A program made the translations under genes and the position numbers. From positions 1,860,001 to 1,924,000 of the forward strand of contig NZ_CP079801.1 in NCBI RefSeq assembly GCF_021545785.1: a stretch of 64,000 nt of DNA, in the 5' to 3' direction. This document shows positions 26,507 through 34,476 of this stretch, piece by piece (positions within the stretch are counted from its first letter, which is position 1; every line of letters starts with the position of its first letter). This DNA is from Halopseudomonas maritima. Its GTDB lineage: Bacteria > Pseudomonadota > Gammaproteobacteria > Pseudomonadales > Pseudomonadaceae. The notes beneath the pieces are model-generated. The model had not been told where the DNA came from. It searched no databases and saw only the letters and a list, made by a program, of their open reading frames with translations.

Positions 26507-27883
26507 ATGAGTAGCGGACGTATCGTTCAAATCATCGGCGCTGTCATCGACGTGGAATTCCCGCGCGAAGACGTGCCGAAGGTATATGACGCGCTGCAGG
26601 TGACTGACAAGGGTCTGACCCTGGAAGTCCAGCAGCAACTGGGTGATGGCATCGTACGTACCATCGCCATGGGTACCACTGAAGGTGTCAAGCGCGGTCT
26701 GACCGTGTCCAACACCGGTGCAGCCATCTCCGTGCCGGTCGGGGTCAAGACCCTGGGCCGTATCATGGACGTGCTGGGTAACCCGATTGACGAAGCTGGC
26801 CCGATTGGCGAAGAAGAGCGCTGGGGTATCCACCGCGCCGCTCCGAGCTACGACGAGCAAGCTGGCTCCAACGAGCTGCTGGAAACCGGCATCAAGGTTA
26901 TCGACCTGGTTTGCCCGTTTGCCAAGGGCGGTAAGGTTGGTCTGTTCGGTGGTGCCGGTGTAGGCAAGACCGTAAACATGATGGAGCTGATCCGTAACAT
27001 CGCGATCGAGCACAGCGGTTACTCTGTATTCGCCGGTGTTGGTGAGCGTACTCGTGAAGGTAACGACTTCTATCACGAGATGAAGGACTCCAACGTACTG
27101 GACAAGGTAGCCCTGGTATACGGCCAGATGAACGAGCCGCCGGGTAACCGTCTGCGCGTTGCACTGACCGGCCTGACCATGGCCGAGAAGTTCCGTGACG
27201 AAGGTCGTGACGTTCTGCTGTTCATCGACAACATCTACCGTTACACCCTGGCCGGTACCGAAGTATCCGCACTGCTGGGTCGTATGCCGTCTGCGGTAGG
27301 TTACCAGCCGACTCTGGCTGAAGAGATGGGCGTTCTGCAGGAGCGTATTACCTCCACCAAGACCGGTTCCATCACCTCCATTCAGGCTGTATACGTTCCC
27401 GCGGACGACCTGACTGACCCGTCTCCGGCAACTACCTTCGCGCACCTTGATGCGACTGTAGTATTGTCCCGTGACATCGCGTCTTTGGGTATCTACCCGG
27501 CTGTAGACCCGCTGGATTCCACCTCTCGTCAGCTGGATCCGCTGGTTATCGGTCAAGAGCACTACGACGTAGCTCGTGGCGTTCAGTATGTTCTGCAGCG
27601 CTACAAGGAGCTGAAGGACATCATCGCGATTCTGGGTATGGACGAGCTGTCTGAAGAAGACAAGCAACTGGTAGCCCGTGCTCGTAAGATCCAGCGCTTC
27701 CTGTCCCAGCCGTTCTTCGTTGCTGAAGTATTTACCGGTGCACCCGGCAAGTACGTCCCGCTGAAAGAAACCATTCGTGCCTTCGGCGGCATCCTCAAGG
27801 GTGAGTTCGACCACCTGCCTGAGCAGGCCTTCTACATGGTTGGTACCATCGACGAAGCGATCGAGAAAGCGAAGAAACTGTAA
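26507..27883 (+). CDS. atpD: F1Fo ATP synthase subunit beta
   Basis: The beta subunit (458 residues) holds the catalytic sites. Walker A is GGAGVGKTV, the catalytic glutamate region is GERTREGNDFYHEM, and LLFIDNIYRYTLAGTEVSALLGRMPS is diagnostic. It is followed by a GC-rich hairpin and then atpC. Confidence 0.98.
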   Translation: MSSGRIVQIIGAVIDVEFPREDVPKVYDALQVTDKGLTLEVQQQLGDGIVRTIAMGTTEGVKRGLTVSNTGAAISVPVGVKTLGRIMDVLGNPIDEAGPIGEEERWGIHRAAPSYDEQAGSNELLETGIKVIDLVCPFAKGGKVGLFGGAGVGKTVNMMELIRNIAIEHSGYSVFAGVGERTREGNDFYHEMKDSNVLDKVALVYGQMNEPPGNRLRVALTGLTMAEKFRDEGRDVLLFIDNIYRYTLAGTEVSALLGRMPSAVGYQPTLAEEMGVLQERITSTKTGSITSIQAVYVPADDLTDPSPATTFAHLDATVVLSRDIASLGIYPAVDPLDSTSRQLDPLVIGQEHYDVARGVQYVLQRYKELKDIIAILGMDELSEEDKQLVARARKIQRFLSQPFFVAEVFTGAPGKYVPLKETIRAFGGILKGEFDHLPEQAFYMVGTIDEAIEKAKKL

Positions 27884-27888
27884 TGGGT

Positions 27889-27908
27889 GCGCCCCCGCAA
27901 GGGGGCGC
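27889..27908 (+). promoter_or_regulatory. Intercistronic GNRA hairpin between atpD and atpC
   Basis: GCGCCCCC (27889-27896) pairs perfectly with GGGGGCGC (27901-27908) across a GCAA tetraloop. There is no following T run, so it is more likely an mRNA-stability or processing element, or an attenuator that lowers atpC output, than a full terminator. Confidence 0.65.
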
Positions 27909-27925
27909 TGAACCGAGGCGATACA

Positions 27926-28369
27926 ATGGCTATGACAGTGCACTGCGATATCGTAAGCGCGGAAGAAGAGCTGTTCTCAGGTCTGGTTGAACGCGTCATT
28001 GCACACGGCAACCTAGGTGATCTGGGCATCATGCCCGGTCACGCGCCGCTGCTGACCGACCTCAAGCCGGGCCCGGTTCGGGTGATCAAGCAGGATGGCA
28101 GCGAAGAGGTGTTCTACATCTCTGGCGGCTTCCTGGAAGTTCAGCCGAAAGTGGTCAAGGTGCTCGCTGACACGGCTATCCGTGCTGGTGACATCGACGA
28201 GGCAGCCGCTCTGGAAGCAAAGAAAGCCGCAGAACTCGCCCTCAGCGAGAAAGGTGCAGAATTCGACTACGGTTCGGCTTCTGCCCGTCTTGCCGAGGCC
28301 GCGGCCCAATTGCGGACCGTGCAGGAACTGCGCAAGAAGTACGGCGGACCGGCGCTTAATAACCGGTAA
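27926..28369 (+). CDS. atpC: F1Fo ATP synthase subunit epsilon
   Basis: Epsilon (147 residues) is a rotor subunit and intrinsic inhibitor of F1. It starts MAMTVHCDIVSAEEELFSG, contains GDLGIMPGHAPLLTDLKPGPV and VFYISGGFLEVQP, and ends with the two-helix domain (LAEAAAQLRTVQELRKKYGG). I start at the ATG at 27926 (a GAGG lies upstream); an earlier in-frame start would fall inside the hairpin. Confidence 0.96.
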   Translation: MAMTVHCDIVSAEEELFSGLVERVIAHGNLGDLGIMPGHAPLLTDLKPGPVRVIKQDGSEEVFYISGGFLEVQPKVVKVLADTAIRAGDIDEAAALEAKKAAELALSEKGAEFDYGSASARLAEAAAQLRTVQELRKKYGGPALNNR

Positions 28370-28373
28370 GTCG

Positions 28374-28401
28374 AAAAAAGGCAGCTTAGGCTGCCTTTTT
28401 T
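28374..28401 (+). terminator. Rho-independent terminator of the atp operon
   Basis: GGCAGC (28380-28385) pairs with GCTGCC (28390-28395) around a TTAG loop, preceded by six A and followed by six T. It lies directly after atpC. Confidence 0.93.
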
Positions 28402-28423
28402 ATTGGCGCGCTAAAGCGCACCA

Positions 28424-28590
28424 GGCTTGAAGCTGAAAGCTATAGGCTGGAAGCCGTATTCCGCGGCAGGTTGCCGTTACCGCGCAAGTAGCAGCACTTT
28501 TATCTGCCCTCACACCCATGCAGGCTTTCCAGCCTCCAGCCTCCAGCCTCCAGCCTCCAGCCTCCAGCCTCCAGCCTCCAGCCTTTAGCC
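28424..28590. repeat. Inverted element of GGCTGGA-type units with an 8-copy heptamer array
   Basis: The left arm (about 28424-28455) is built of units such as GGCTTGAAGCTGAAAGC and TAGGCTGGAAG. The right arm contains eight perfect tandem copies of CCAGCCT (28529-28584) and ends CTTTAGCC. The arms are imperfect inverted repeats around a ~68-bp centre. A related element lies at 50962-51042. The remaining part of the atpC-glmU gap holds only the glmU promoter. Confidence 0.85.
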
Positions 28591-28613
28591 CGCGTGGCAC
28601 GCTTTGCTAGAAT
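28585..28613 (+). promoter_or_regulatory. Candidate glmU promoter abutting the heptamer array
   Basis: TAGAAT (28608-28613) is a good -10 box, with a weak TTAGCC (28585-28590) at 17-bp spacing. The -35 position begins one base after the last heptamer copy. Confidence 0.55.
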
Positions 28614-28646
28614 GCGCGAACTTATATTTTCCTACAGGACGTTTCC

Positions 28647-30008
28647 ATGAATCTGCACGTTGTCATCCTTGCTGCCGGTCAAGGCACCCGCATGCGCTCC
28701 AAGCTGCCCAAAGTCCTTCACCCGGTGGCCGGCAAGCCGATGCTGGGGCATGTGATTGACTGTGCTCGCAGCCTGTCGCCAACGCGGATTCATGTGGTGA
28801 TCGGCCATGGCGCTGAGCTGGTGCGTGAACAGTTGGCTGCCGAGGATATCCACTGGGTTTTGCAAACCGAACAGCTGGGCACTGGTCACGCGGTGGCGCA
28901 GGCGTTGCCGGGCACTGAGGGGGCTGATCAGGTTCTGGTGTTGTATGGCGATGTGCCCTTGCTGCGCGTTGACACCCTGCAGCAGCTGAGCAACCAGGCA
29001 GGCGCCCAGGCGCTGGGCATGCTGACGGTGACCCTGGCTGATCCGACGGGCTATGGACGCATCCTGCGTAACGCCGCTGGCGAGGTGCAGGCGATTGTCG
29101 AGCAGAAGGATGCCAACGCCGAGCAACTGCGTATTCGTGAAGGCAACACCGGCATCATGGCCTTGCCGGGCAAGCATGCCGCCCGCTGGCTGGGCAGCCT
29201 GTCCAACCAGAATGCCCAGGGTGAATACTATTTGACCGATGTGGTGGCCATGGCGGTGTCTGAGCAGGTTCCGGTCGAGGTGGCGCACGCGGTAGACGAG
29301 TACGAGGTGCTGGGCGCTAACAACCGGGTGCAGCTGGCGGTTCTTGAGACCGAGTACCGTCGTCGTCAGGCCGAGCGCCTGATGACCGAGGGCGTCAGCC
29401 TGGCCGACCCGGCGCGCATTGATGTGCGTGGCGACGTCCGCGTGGGGCGCGATATCAGTATCGACGTTAACGTGGTACTGGAAGGGCATGTGGTGATCGA
29501 GGACGATGTGATCATCGAGTCCAACTGTGTGCTGCGTGATTGCCATATTGGCGCCGGCAGCCACATCAAGGCGTTCAGTCATATCGACGACGCCGAGCTG
29601 GCCGAAGGCTGCGACGTGGGGCCCTACGCGCGCCTGCGTCCCGGTACCCGGCTGCAGGCCGGTGCCAAGATCGGTAACTTTGTGGAAACCAAGAAGGTCG
29701 AGATCGGCGCGGGTTCCAAGGTCAATCATTTGTCCTATATCGGCGACGCGGTGGTGGGGCCTGATGTGAACATCGGCGCCGGAACCATTACCTGCAACTA
29801 CGACGGTGTAAACAAGCATCGCACTACCATCGAGGCGGGCGCCTTTATCGGCACCAACACTGCCTTGGTGGCGCCGGTTACGGTGGGCGCGGGTGCTACC
29901 ACCGCCGCTGGCTCGACCATCACCACTGACGTTCCGGCCGATAGCCTGGCGGTGAGCCGCGCACGTCAACGCAACATTCAAGGCTGGAAGCGGCCGGTCA
30001 AGAGCTAG
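28647..30008 (+). CDS. glmU: Bifunctional N-acetylglucosamine-1-phosphate uridyltransferase / glucosamine-1-phosphate acetyltransferase
   Basis: GlmU (453 residues) makes UDP-GlcNAc for peptidoglycan and lipopolysaccharide. The N-terminal uridyltransferase motif is LAAGQGTRMRSKLPKVLHPVAGKPM; the C-terminal half is a left-handed beta helix of hexapeptide repeats (for example VRVGRDISIDVNVVLEGHVVIED) ending in the acetyltransferase site region NYDGVNKHRTTIEAG. In Pseudomonas it usually precedes glmS; here glmS is not in the window. Confidence 0.97.
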   Translation: MNLHVVILAAGQGTRMRSKLPKVLHPVAGKPMLGHVIDCARSLSPTRIHVVIGHGAELVREQLAAEDIHWVLQTEQLGTGHAVAQALPGTEGADQVLVLYGDVPLLRVDTLQQLSNQAGAQALGMLTVTLADPTGYGRILRNAAGEVQAIVEQKDANAEQLRIREGNTGIMALPGKHAARWLGSLSNQNAQGEYYLTDVVAMAVSEQVPVEVAHAVDEYEVLGANNRVQLAVLETEYRRRQAERLMTEGVSLADPARIDVRGDVRVGRDISIDVNVVLEGHVVIEDDVIIESNCVLRDCHIGAGSHIKAFSHIDDAELAEGCDVGPYARLRPGTRLQAGAKIGNFVETKKVEIGAGSKVNHLSYIGDAVVGPDVNIGAGTITCNYDGVNKHRTTIEAGAFIGTNTALVAPVTVGAGATTAAGSTITTDVPADSLAVSRARQRNIQGWKRPVKS

Positions 30009-30123
30009 TCGACTATCAGGCCGGGCGGCGCTTGGTCCGAACATCAGAGGCATGCGGGCGTCATCACCGTCTCCTTTACTGTCTATAGTAGGAGAAATGC
30101 CTTTTGTACGGAGGTGCTAGCAC

Positions 30124-31308
30124 ATGCTGTCACAGCTGGCCGGCGCTTTTGCCAACCTGGACTTGCCGTTGCGCGTCACCCTGCCCGACGGTGAATCGGT
30201 CGATCTGGGGCGCGCGCCCAGGGTAGTCCTGCATATTCGTGATCCGTCGCTGCTTGCCGCCCTGCAGTCGCCGAGTCTGGACACATTGGGCGAAGCCTAT
30301 ATTGAAGAGCGGCTGGATCTCGAGGGCTCGATGCACGATGCCATCGCCGTGGCTGACCGCCTGAGTCGGGCACTCGGTGGTGGGGCCGAGACACTGGCCG
30401 CGCCGCGTGAGCCGCACGATCGGCAGACCGATGCGGCCGCCGTCGCTTATCACTACGACTTGTCAAACAGCTTCTACGCGCTCTGGCTGGACCCCGAGAT
30501 GGTCTATTCCTGTGGCTACTTCCGGCACGCGGAGGACTCTCTGGCGCGAGCGCAGGTTCAGAAACTGGATCATCTGTGTCGCAAGCTGCGACTGCACCGC
30601 GGCGACCGGCTGCTGGACGTGGGGTGTGGCTGGGGCGGCTTGGCGCGGCACGCGGCGCGCGAGTATGGGGCGCAAGTGCATGGCATTACCTTGAGCGAGC
30701 AACAGCTGCAGCTGGCGCGTCAGCGGGTAACTGCCCAGGGGCTGGCTGCCCGGGTGACGCTGGAGCTGCGCGACTACCGTGACCTGACGGGATCGGAAAA
30801 CTACGACAAGATTGTCAGTGTCGGGATGTTTGAGCATGTCGGCCACGCCAACTTGGACAGCTATTTCGGCATGCTGGCGCAGCAGTTGCGCCCAGGCGGC
30901 CTGGTGCTCAACCATGGTATTACCGCGCGGCATCTGGATGGGCGCCCGGTGGGGCGCGGGGCTGGCCGCTTTATCGGGAGCCATGTGTTTCCCCATGGCG
31001 AGCTGCCGCACCTGGCGATGGCCATAGCCAGCATGAGCGAGCAGGGGCTGGAGGTTGTCGACGTGGAGGGGCTGCGACCGCATTACGCGCGAACCCTGGC
31101 ACTGTGGAGCCGAAATCTGGATGAGCATCTGGAGCAGGCCAGGGCAATGGTCGGGGAGCGCAGTCTGCGCATCTGGCGACTCTATCTGGCAGGCTGCGCG
31201 TATGGCTTCACGCGTCATTGGATGAATATCCACCAGATACTCGCGGTCAAGCCACGGGACGATGGAAGCCATAACTTGCCGCTTACCCGCGCGGACCTCT
31301 ACAGCTGA
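30124..31308 (+). CDS. Cyclopropane-fatty-acyl-phospholipid synthase family methyltransferase
   Basis: A 394-residue SAM-dependent methyltransferase. The SAM motif LLDVGCGWGGLARHAAREYG, the preceding YHYDLSNSFYALWLDPEMVYSCGYF and the KIVSVGMFEHVG segment are hallmarks of CFA synthases, which methylate double bonds of membrane phospholipid acyl chains. The lipid-binding N-terminal domain is present, so length is close to E. coli Cfa. A strong GGAGGTG ribosome-binding site precedes the ATG. The exact lipid substrate and product (cyclopropane or methylated acyl chain) are not certain, so I give no symbol. Confidence 0.87.
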   Translation: MLSQLAGAFANLDLPLRVTLPDGESVDLGRAPRVVLHIRDPSLLAALQSPSLDTLGEAYIEERLDLEGSMHDAIAVADRLSRALGGGAETLAAPREPHDRQTDAAAVAYHYDLSNSFYALWLDPEMVYSCGYFRHAEDSLARAQVQKLDHLCRKLRLHRGDRLLDVGCGWGGLARHAAREYGAQVHGITLSEQQLQLARQRVTAQGLAARVTLELRDYRDLTGSENYDKIVSVGMFEHVGHANLDSYFGMLAQQLRPGGLVLNHGITARHLDGRPVGRGAGRFIGSHVFPHGELPHLAMAIASMSEQGLEVVDVEGLRPHYARTLALWSRNLDEHLEQARAMVGERSLRIWRLYLAGCAYGFTRHWMNIHQILAVKPRDDGSHNLPLTRADLYS

Positions 31309-31389
31309 AGTCGCCATCCAGTCATAGCCGCCGCGGCCGGAGGCTGCTACATTTGATGGCGATTTGATTGCCCGGAACGGAGTGACTGT

Positions 31390-32232
31390 GTGTCGCTGAT
31401 AGCACTGACAGAAGAAGACATCCCGATTGGCAAGCCCTTGCCCTGGAATATCGTCGATGGCGACGGCAAGGTACTGTTTGCTCAGTCCAAGGTGGTAGAG
31501 AACCGCTCGCTACTCAAGCAATTGCTCAAACTGGGCCTTTTCCGTAGCGCGCCGCAGGACCAGGGCGCCAGCGAAACGGCGGTGGTGTCGCGTTTGGAGC
31601 AGATTCAGCTGACGCCGGGTGACCTAGTCCAACTGCAGACCATGAACAACACCAACGCCGAGCGCTATCAGGTTCGCATGATCGGCTTTCACGCGCCGGT
31701 CAGCCTGTTGGTAACGGCGCCGACCGTGCAGGGCAAGCTGGTGTTTATCAAGGAGGGTCAGCAGTTCCTGGTGCGCGGTTTTGTCGGCAAGGATGCGGTG
31801 GCCTATAAGACGCGGGTACTCAAGTCCAACCTGTCGCCCTTTCCCTATCTGCACCTCGCTTATCCGGACAGTGTGCAATCCATGCGCATTCGCAGCTCGG
31901 CGCGGGTGTCAGTGCAACTGGTGACCGCAATCATTCGTCAGGACGGCTCCCAGGGCTCAGCGCGCATGACCGATATCAGTGTCGGTGGCGCACGTCTGGT
32001 ATCGGCCAAGCCCTTTGCCAACAAGGAAGAAGAGCTGAAGCTGTCCTTCCGCATCAACCCCTCCGGGCTGGATGTCTACCTGACGCTGGACGCTCGCGTG
32101 CGCGCGGTTACGCCGGAGGAGGGGGCAGAGCCGCAGGTGGCCACTGGCGTGGAGTTTATCGACCTGAGTGAGCAAGACCGCCTGTACCTGACCAACATGG
32201 TCTATCAGAACCTGCTGAAAGATAACCTGTGA
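31390..32232 (+). CDS. PilZ-domain c-di-GMP receptor, YcgR-like
   Basis: A 280-residue cytoplasmic protein. Its C-terminal PilZ domain has the c-di-GMP-binding RxxxR motif (MRIRSSARVSVQL) and DISVGGARL, the D/NxSxxG motif. The N-terminal half (GDLVQLQTMNN...GKLVFIKEGQQFLVRGF) looks like the YcgR N-terminal barrel, so it may act as a c-di-GMP-dependent effector on motility. Start is a GTG. It overlaps the next gene by 4 bp. Confidence 0.83.
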   Translation: MSLIALTEEDIPIGKPLPWNIVDGDGKVLFAQSKVVENRSLLKQLLKLGLFRSAPQDQGASETAVVSRLEQIQLTPGDLVQLQTMNNTNAERYQVRMIGFHAPVSLLVTAPTVQGKLVFIKEGQQFLVRGFVGKDAVAYKTRVLKSNLSPFPYLHLAYPDSVQSMRIRSSARVSVQLVTAIIRQDGSQGSARMTDISVGGARLVSAKPFANKEEELKLSFRINPSGLDVYLTLDARVRAVTPEEGAEPQVATGVEFIDLSEQDRLYLTNMVYQNLLKDNL

Positions 32233-32675
32233 AAGCGCTTTTACCGATAGTTCTGGCGTTGCTGGCCAGCACCAGCGCGCAGGCCGACAGCCGTACTCTG
32301 ATATTGGGTAGCGAAGCCTTTGAACTGACCTACGTAGCGGACCCTGATAGCCGCCGTCAGGGCCTGATGGGGGTCACAGAGCTGCCCTTTGGCAGCGGCA
32401 TGCTGTTTGATTTTCCCGCAGGTACACGACCCGCAATCTGGATGCGCAATATGCAGATCAGTCTGGATCTGGTGTTTGTGGATAACCGTGGGCAGATTCG
32501 CCAGGTGTTCGCCGATGTACCGCCTTGTGCCGAGTTACCCTGTGCGCTCTATCAGGCCGACGCGCCGCTTCGCTGGGTGATCGAGCTGCCCGCCGGCAGT
32601 GTTGCCCGTCTGGGTTTGAGCGTGGGCGCCACGCTGGATGTGTCAGGACTGCCGGCCACGCCCCCAGCGTTATAA
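32229..32675 (+). CDS. Exported DUF192 protein
   Basis: A 148-residue protein with a cleavable signal peptide (KALLPIVLALLASTSAQA). The DUF192 core is clear: RRQGLMGVTELPFGSGMLFDFP, IWMRNMQISLDLVFVD and ALRWVIELPAGSVARLGL-type segments. Function of the family is unknown. It is translationally coupled to the PilZ gene through a 4-bp overlap. Confidence 0.85.
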   Translation: MKALLPIVLALLASTSAQADSRTLILGSEAFELTYVADPDSRRQGLMGVTELPFGSGMLFDFPAGTRPAIWMRNMQISLDLVFVDNRGQIRQVFADVPPCAELPCALYQADAPLRWVIELPAGSVARLGLSVGATLDVSGLPATPPAL

Positions 32676-32678
32676 CGC

Positions 32679-33032
32679 TCAGGGTGTTTGCCACTGCCCC
32701 TGGCTGATTCTCTCGCAGTAGGCTTGCAGCACCGGCGTATCGTCGGCGTCGCTGTAGTAGTGGATATCCTGTTGATAACTTACCCCTTCGGTGTGTGCAC
32801 CGACGCAGATGCCGTAGGCGCCAGTTGGGCAGGCATCAAGCAGGGTAACGCTGAAACTGCGATCAGGTATCTGTGGCTGGCAGAACTGCTGTTCGAACAG
32901 CCGATCAGGGATGCTGCGATTGGTCTGACACAGACGGATGGGCAACTGGTCGTCGGTGGATTCGATCAGGCAGGCACCAGCCAGTACGGTTTGGCTGGAC
33001 AGGCTGAGGGCAAGCAGGAGTAGGCGGGTCAT
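32679..33032 (-). CDS. Secreted small cysteine-rich protein of unknown function
   Basis: A 117-residue protein with a signal peptide (TRLLLLALSLSSQTVLAGA) and six cysteines in the mature part, suggesting three disulfides in the periplasm. I do not recognise a family. It is convergent with the DUF192 gene, ending only 3 bp away, and lies just downstream of the COG0523 GTPase gene on the same strand. Confidence 0.65.
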   Translation of the reverse strand: MTRLLLLALSLSSQTVLAGACLIESTDDQLPIRLCQTNRSIPDRLFEQQFCQPQIPDRSFSVTLLDACPTGAYGICVGAHTEGVSYQQDIHYYSDADDTPVLQAYCERISQGQWQTP

Positions 33033-33056
33033 GGTGGTGTCGGCAAAAATGTCACC

Positions 33057-34013
33057 TTACTGTCTGCAGCGGGCTGCCCGCAAGCCCTCTTCCAGCTGCT
33101 CACGCGCCGGCAGCTCGGCGCAGATCAACTCCAGCCGGCTGTCTTGCCGCCATTCGCTGTCTTGCCAGTGAATGCGGTCTTGCGGCAGCAGATTGCAGGT
33201 TTTCCAGCCTTGGTTGGTACGCAGTATGCCCTTGGCTCTCAGCCAGGGCGTAGCGCTGAGCCAGTGCTCCAGGCCTGCAAGCGAGAAGCACTGGTCGCTG
33301 GCAATACGCCATGCGAGGCTGTAGGGAGGCTGCGCTAGCTGAGCATGGCACTGCCATTGCGCTGGCTGTAGCGCGAGCTGGCCAATGGGCTGCTCGGTAG
33401 CTGCTGGTGGGTGAGTGGTTGCGGGCGGCGCGGCATGGCACGGAATGTCGCCCCAGTCTACCGTCGAATGCTCGCAGGCCAGCGCTTGCGGCCACTGATC
33501 GGCCAGTTGTTGCCTTGACTCGACGCTGAGCAAATCCGTTCGGTTGGCAATCAGCAGGCCGGCCAGGGGCAGGCTGCGCTGCTGACTGTCTGGCAGAGCC
33601 GCGCCACTGACGAGTTGAGCGGCATCCACCACCATCAGCAGGGGTTGCAGGTCCAGCACACCCTGCCAGGGCGGGTTGGCAAGTTGTGCCAGCAGCTCCG
33701 TCGGGTGACCCAGGCCAGAGCATTCGATCCACAGGCGGTCTGGACGGGCCTTGCGTAACAAACGGCCAAGGCCTACCTGGAAGGGTACGCCGTTCACGCA
33801 GCACAGGCAGCCGCCGGGTATTTCGGCCAGGCTGACGCCGGCCTCGGTACTCGATTGCAGCAAGGCCCTATCCAGGCCCAGCTGGCCGAACTCGTTGATC
33901 AGGATGGCCCAACGCTCGCCCGCAGGCCGCTGGGCCAGCAGGTGTTGCAGCAGGCTGGTCTTGCCGGCACCGAGTGGGCCGGCGATCAAGTGGGTAGGAA
34001 TCTGGCTGAGCAT
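33057..34013 (-). CDS. COG0523 (CobW/YjiA-like) metal-chaperone GTPase
   Basis: A 318-residue P-loop GTPase. Walker A is GPLGAGKTS, the metal-binding CxCC motif is GGCLCC, and the base-recognition motif is NRTD. The C-terminal CobW domain is present (LRAKGILRTNQGWKTCNL). G3E GTPases of this type deliver metals, often zinc, to client proteins. A parS palindrome lies 10-25 bp ahead of its start codon, and I see no good ribosome-binding site. The particular metal is unknown. Confidence 0.87.
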   Translation of the reverse strand: MLSQIPTHLIAGPLGAGKTSLLQHLLAQRPAGERWAILINEFGQLGLDRALLQSSTEAGVSLAEIPGGCLCCVNGVPFQVGLGRLLRKARPDRLWIECSGLGHPTELLAQLANPPWQGVLDLQPLLMVVDAAQLVSGAALPDSQQRSLPLAGLLIANRTDLLSVESRQQLADQWPQALACEHSTVDWGDIPCHAAPPATTHPPAATEQPIGQLALQPAQWQCHAQLAQPPYSLAWRIASDQCFSLAGLEHWLSATPWLRAKGILRTNQGWKTCNLLPQDRIHWQDSEWRQDSRLELICAELPAREQLEEGLRAARCRQ

Positions 34014-34022
34014 GGCATTGAG

Positions 34023-34038
34023 GGTTCCACGTGGAACC
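34023..34038. promoter_or_regulatory. parS: parS site in the leader of the COG0523 gene
   Basis: GGTTCCACGTGGAACC is a perfect palindrome containing the GTTCCACGTGGAAC core. It is 27 kb from oriC on the opposite arm from the recF sites. ParB bound here could also affect expression of the gene that starts at 34013. Confidence 0.9.
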
Positions 34039-34071
34039 TATCGATACAAGGAATAACTTGATCCCTTTATT

Positions 34072-34449
34072 TCAATAAATTCTATGAATGGTTGCGCCGG
34101 GCTCATTGTGATCCTGAGGCGGGTTGTCGCCACCGGGGAAGGGGTGCGGTGCTAGCTCGATCTTCAGTACTTGCAGGCCATGCAGGTCCAGGTGACCGTT
34201 ATAACGGTGCTCACCGGTGACGGTGAACTCGAAACCATAGCGACGAATCAGTCCGGGCATACCCCGCCGGTTGCGGCCGATACGGATGGCGCTCAGCGCG
34301 ACGCTGTCATCCAGCAATTGGACGTCGGCGCGCTCACAGTATTGACGCACCCGGGCCAGGGCCTGATCGCGCTGGCCGAGGCTGCGCCATAGCCACCAGC
34401 CGACGAAAGCGCTAAGCAGCAGTAGGGTCGCGTGGCTAAGGGTGAACAC
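34072..34449 (-). CDS. DUF3301 membrane-anchored protein
   Basis: A 125-residue protein with one N-terminal membrane helix (TLLLLSAFVGWWLW) followed by a small soluble domain with RALARVRQYCERADVQLLDDSVAL, GLIRRYGFEFTVTGEHRYNGHLDLHG. This pattern is DUF3301; the function is unknown. It lies upstream of the COG0523 gene, an arrangement seen in other pseudomonads. Confidence 0.8.
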   Translation of the reverse strand: MFTLSHATLLLLSAFVGWWLWRSLGQRDQALARVRQYCERADVQLLDDSVALSAIRIGRNRRGMPGLIRRYGFEFTVTGEHRYNGHLDLHGLQVLKIELAPHPFPGGDNPPQDHNEPGATIHRIY

Positions 34450-34476
34450 GGGGCAATCCTTGAGGGGCCGGGCGTT

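Noticed and set aside
28529..28584. CRISPR array
   Set aside because: The unit is 7 bp with no spacers and no cas genes; it is a plain tandem array.
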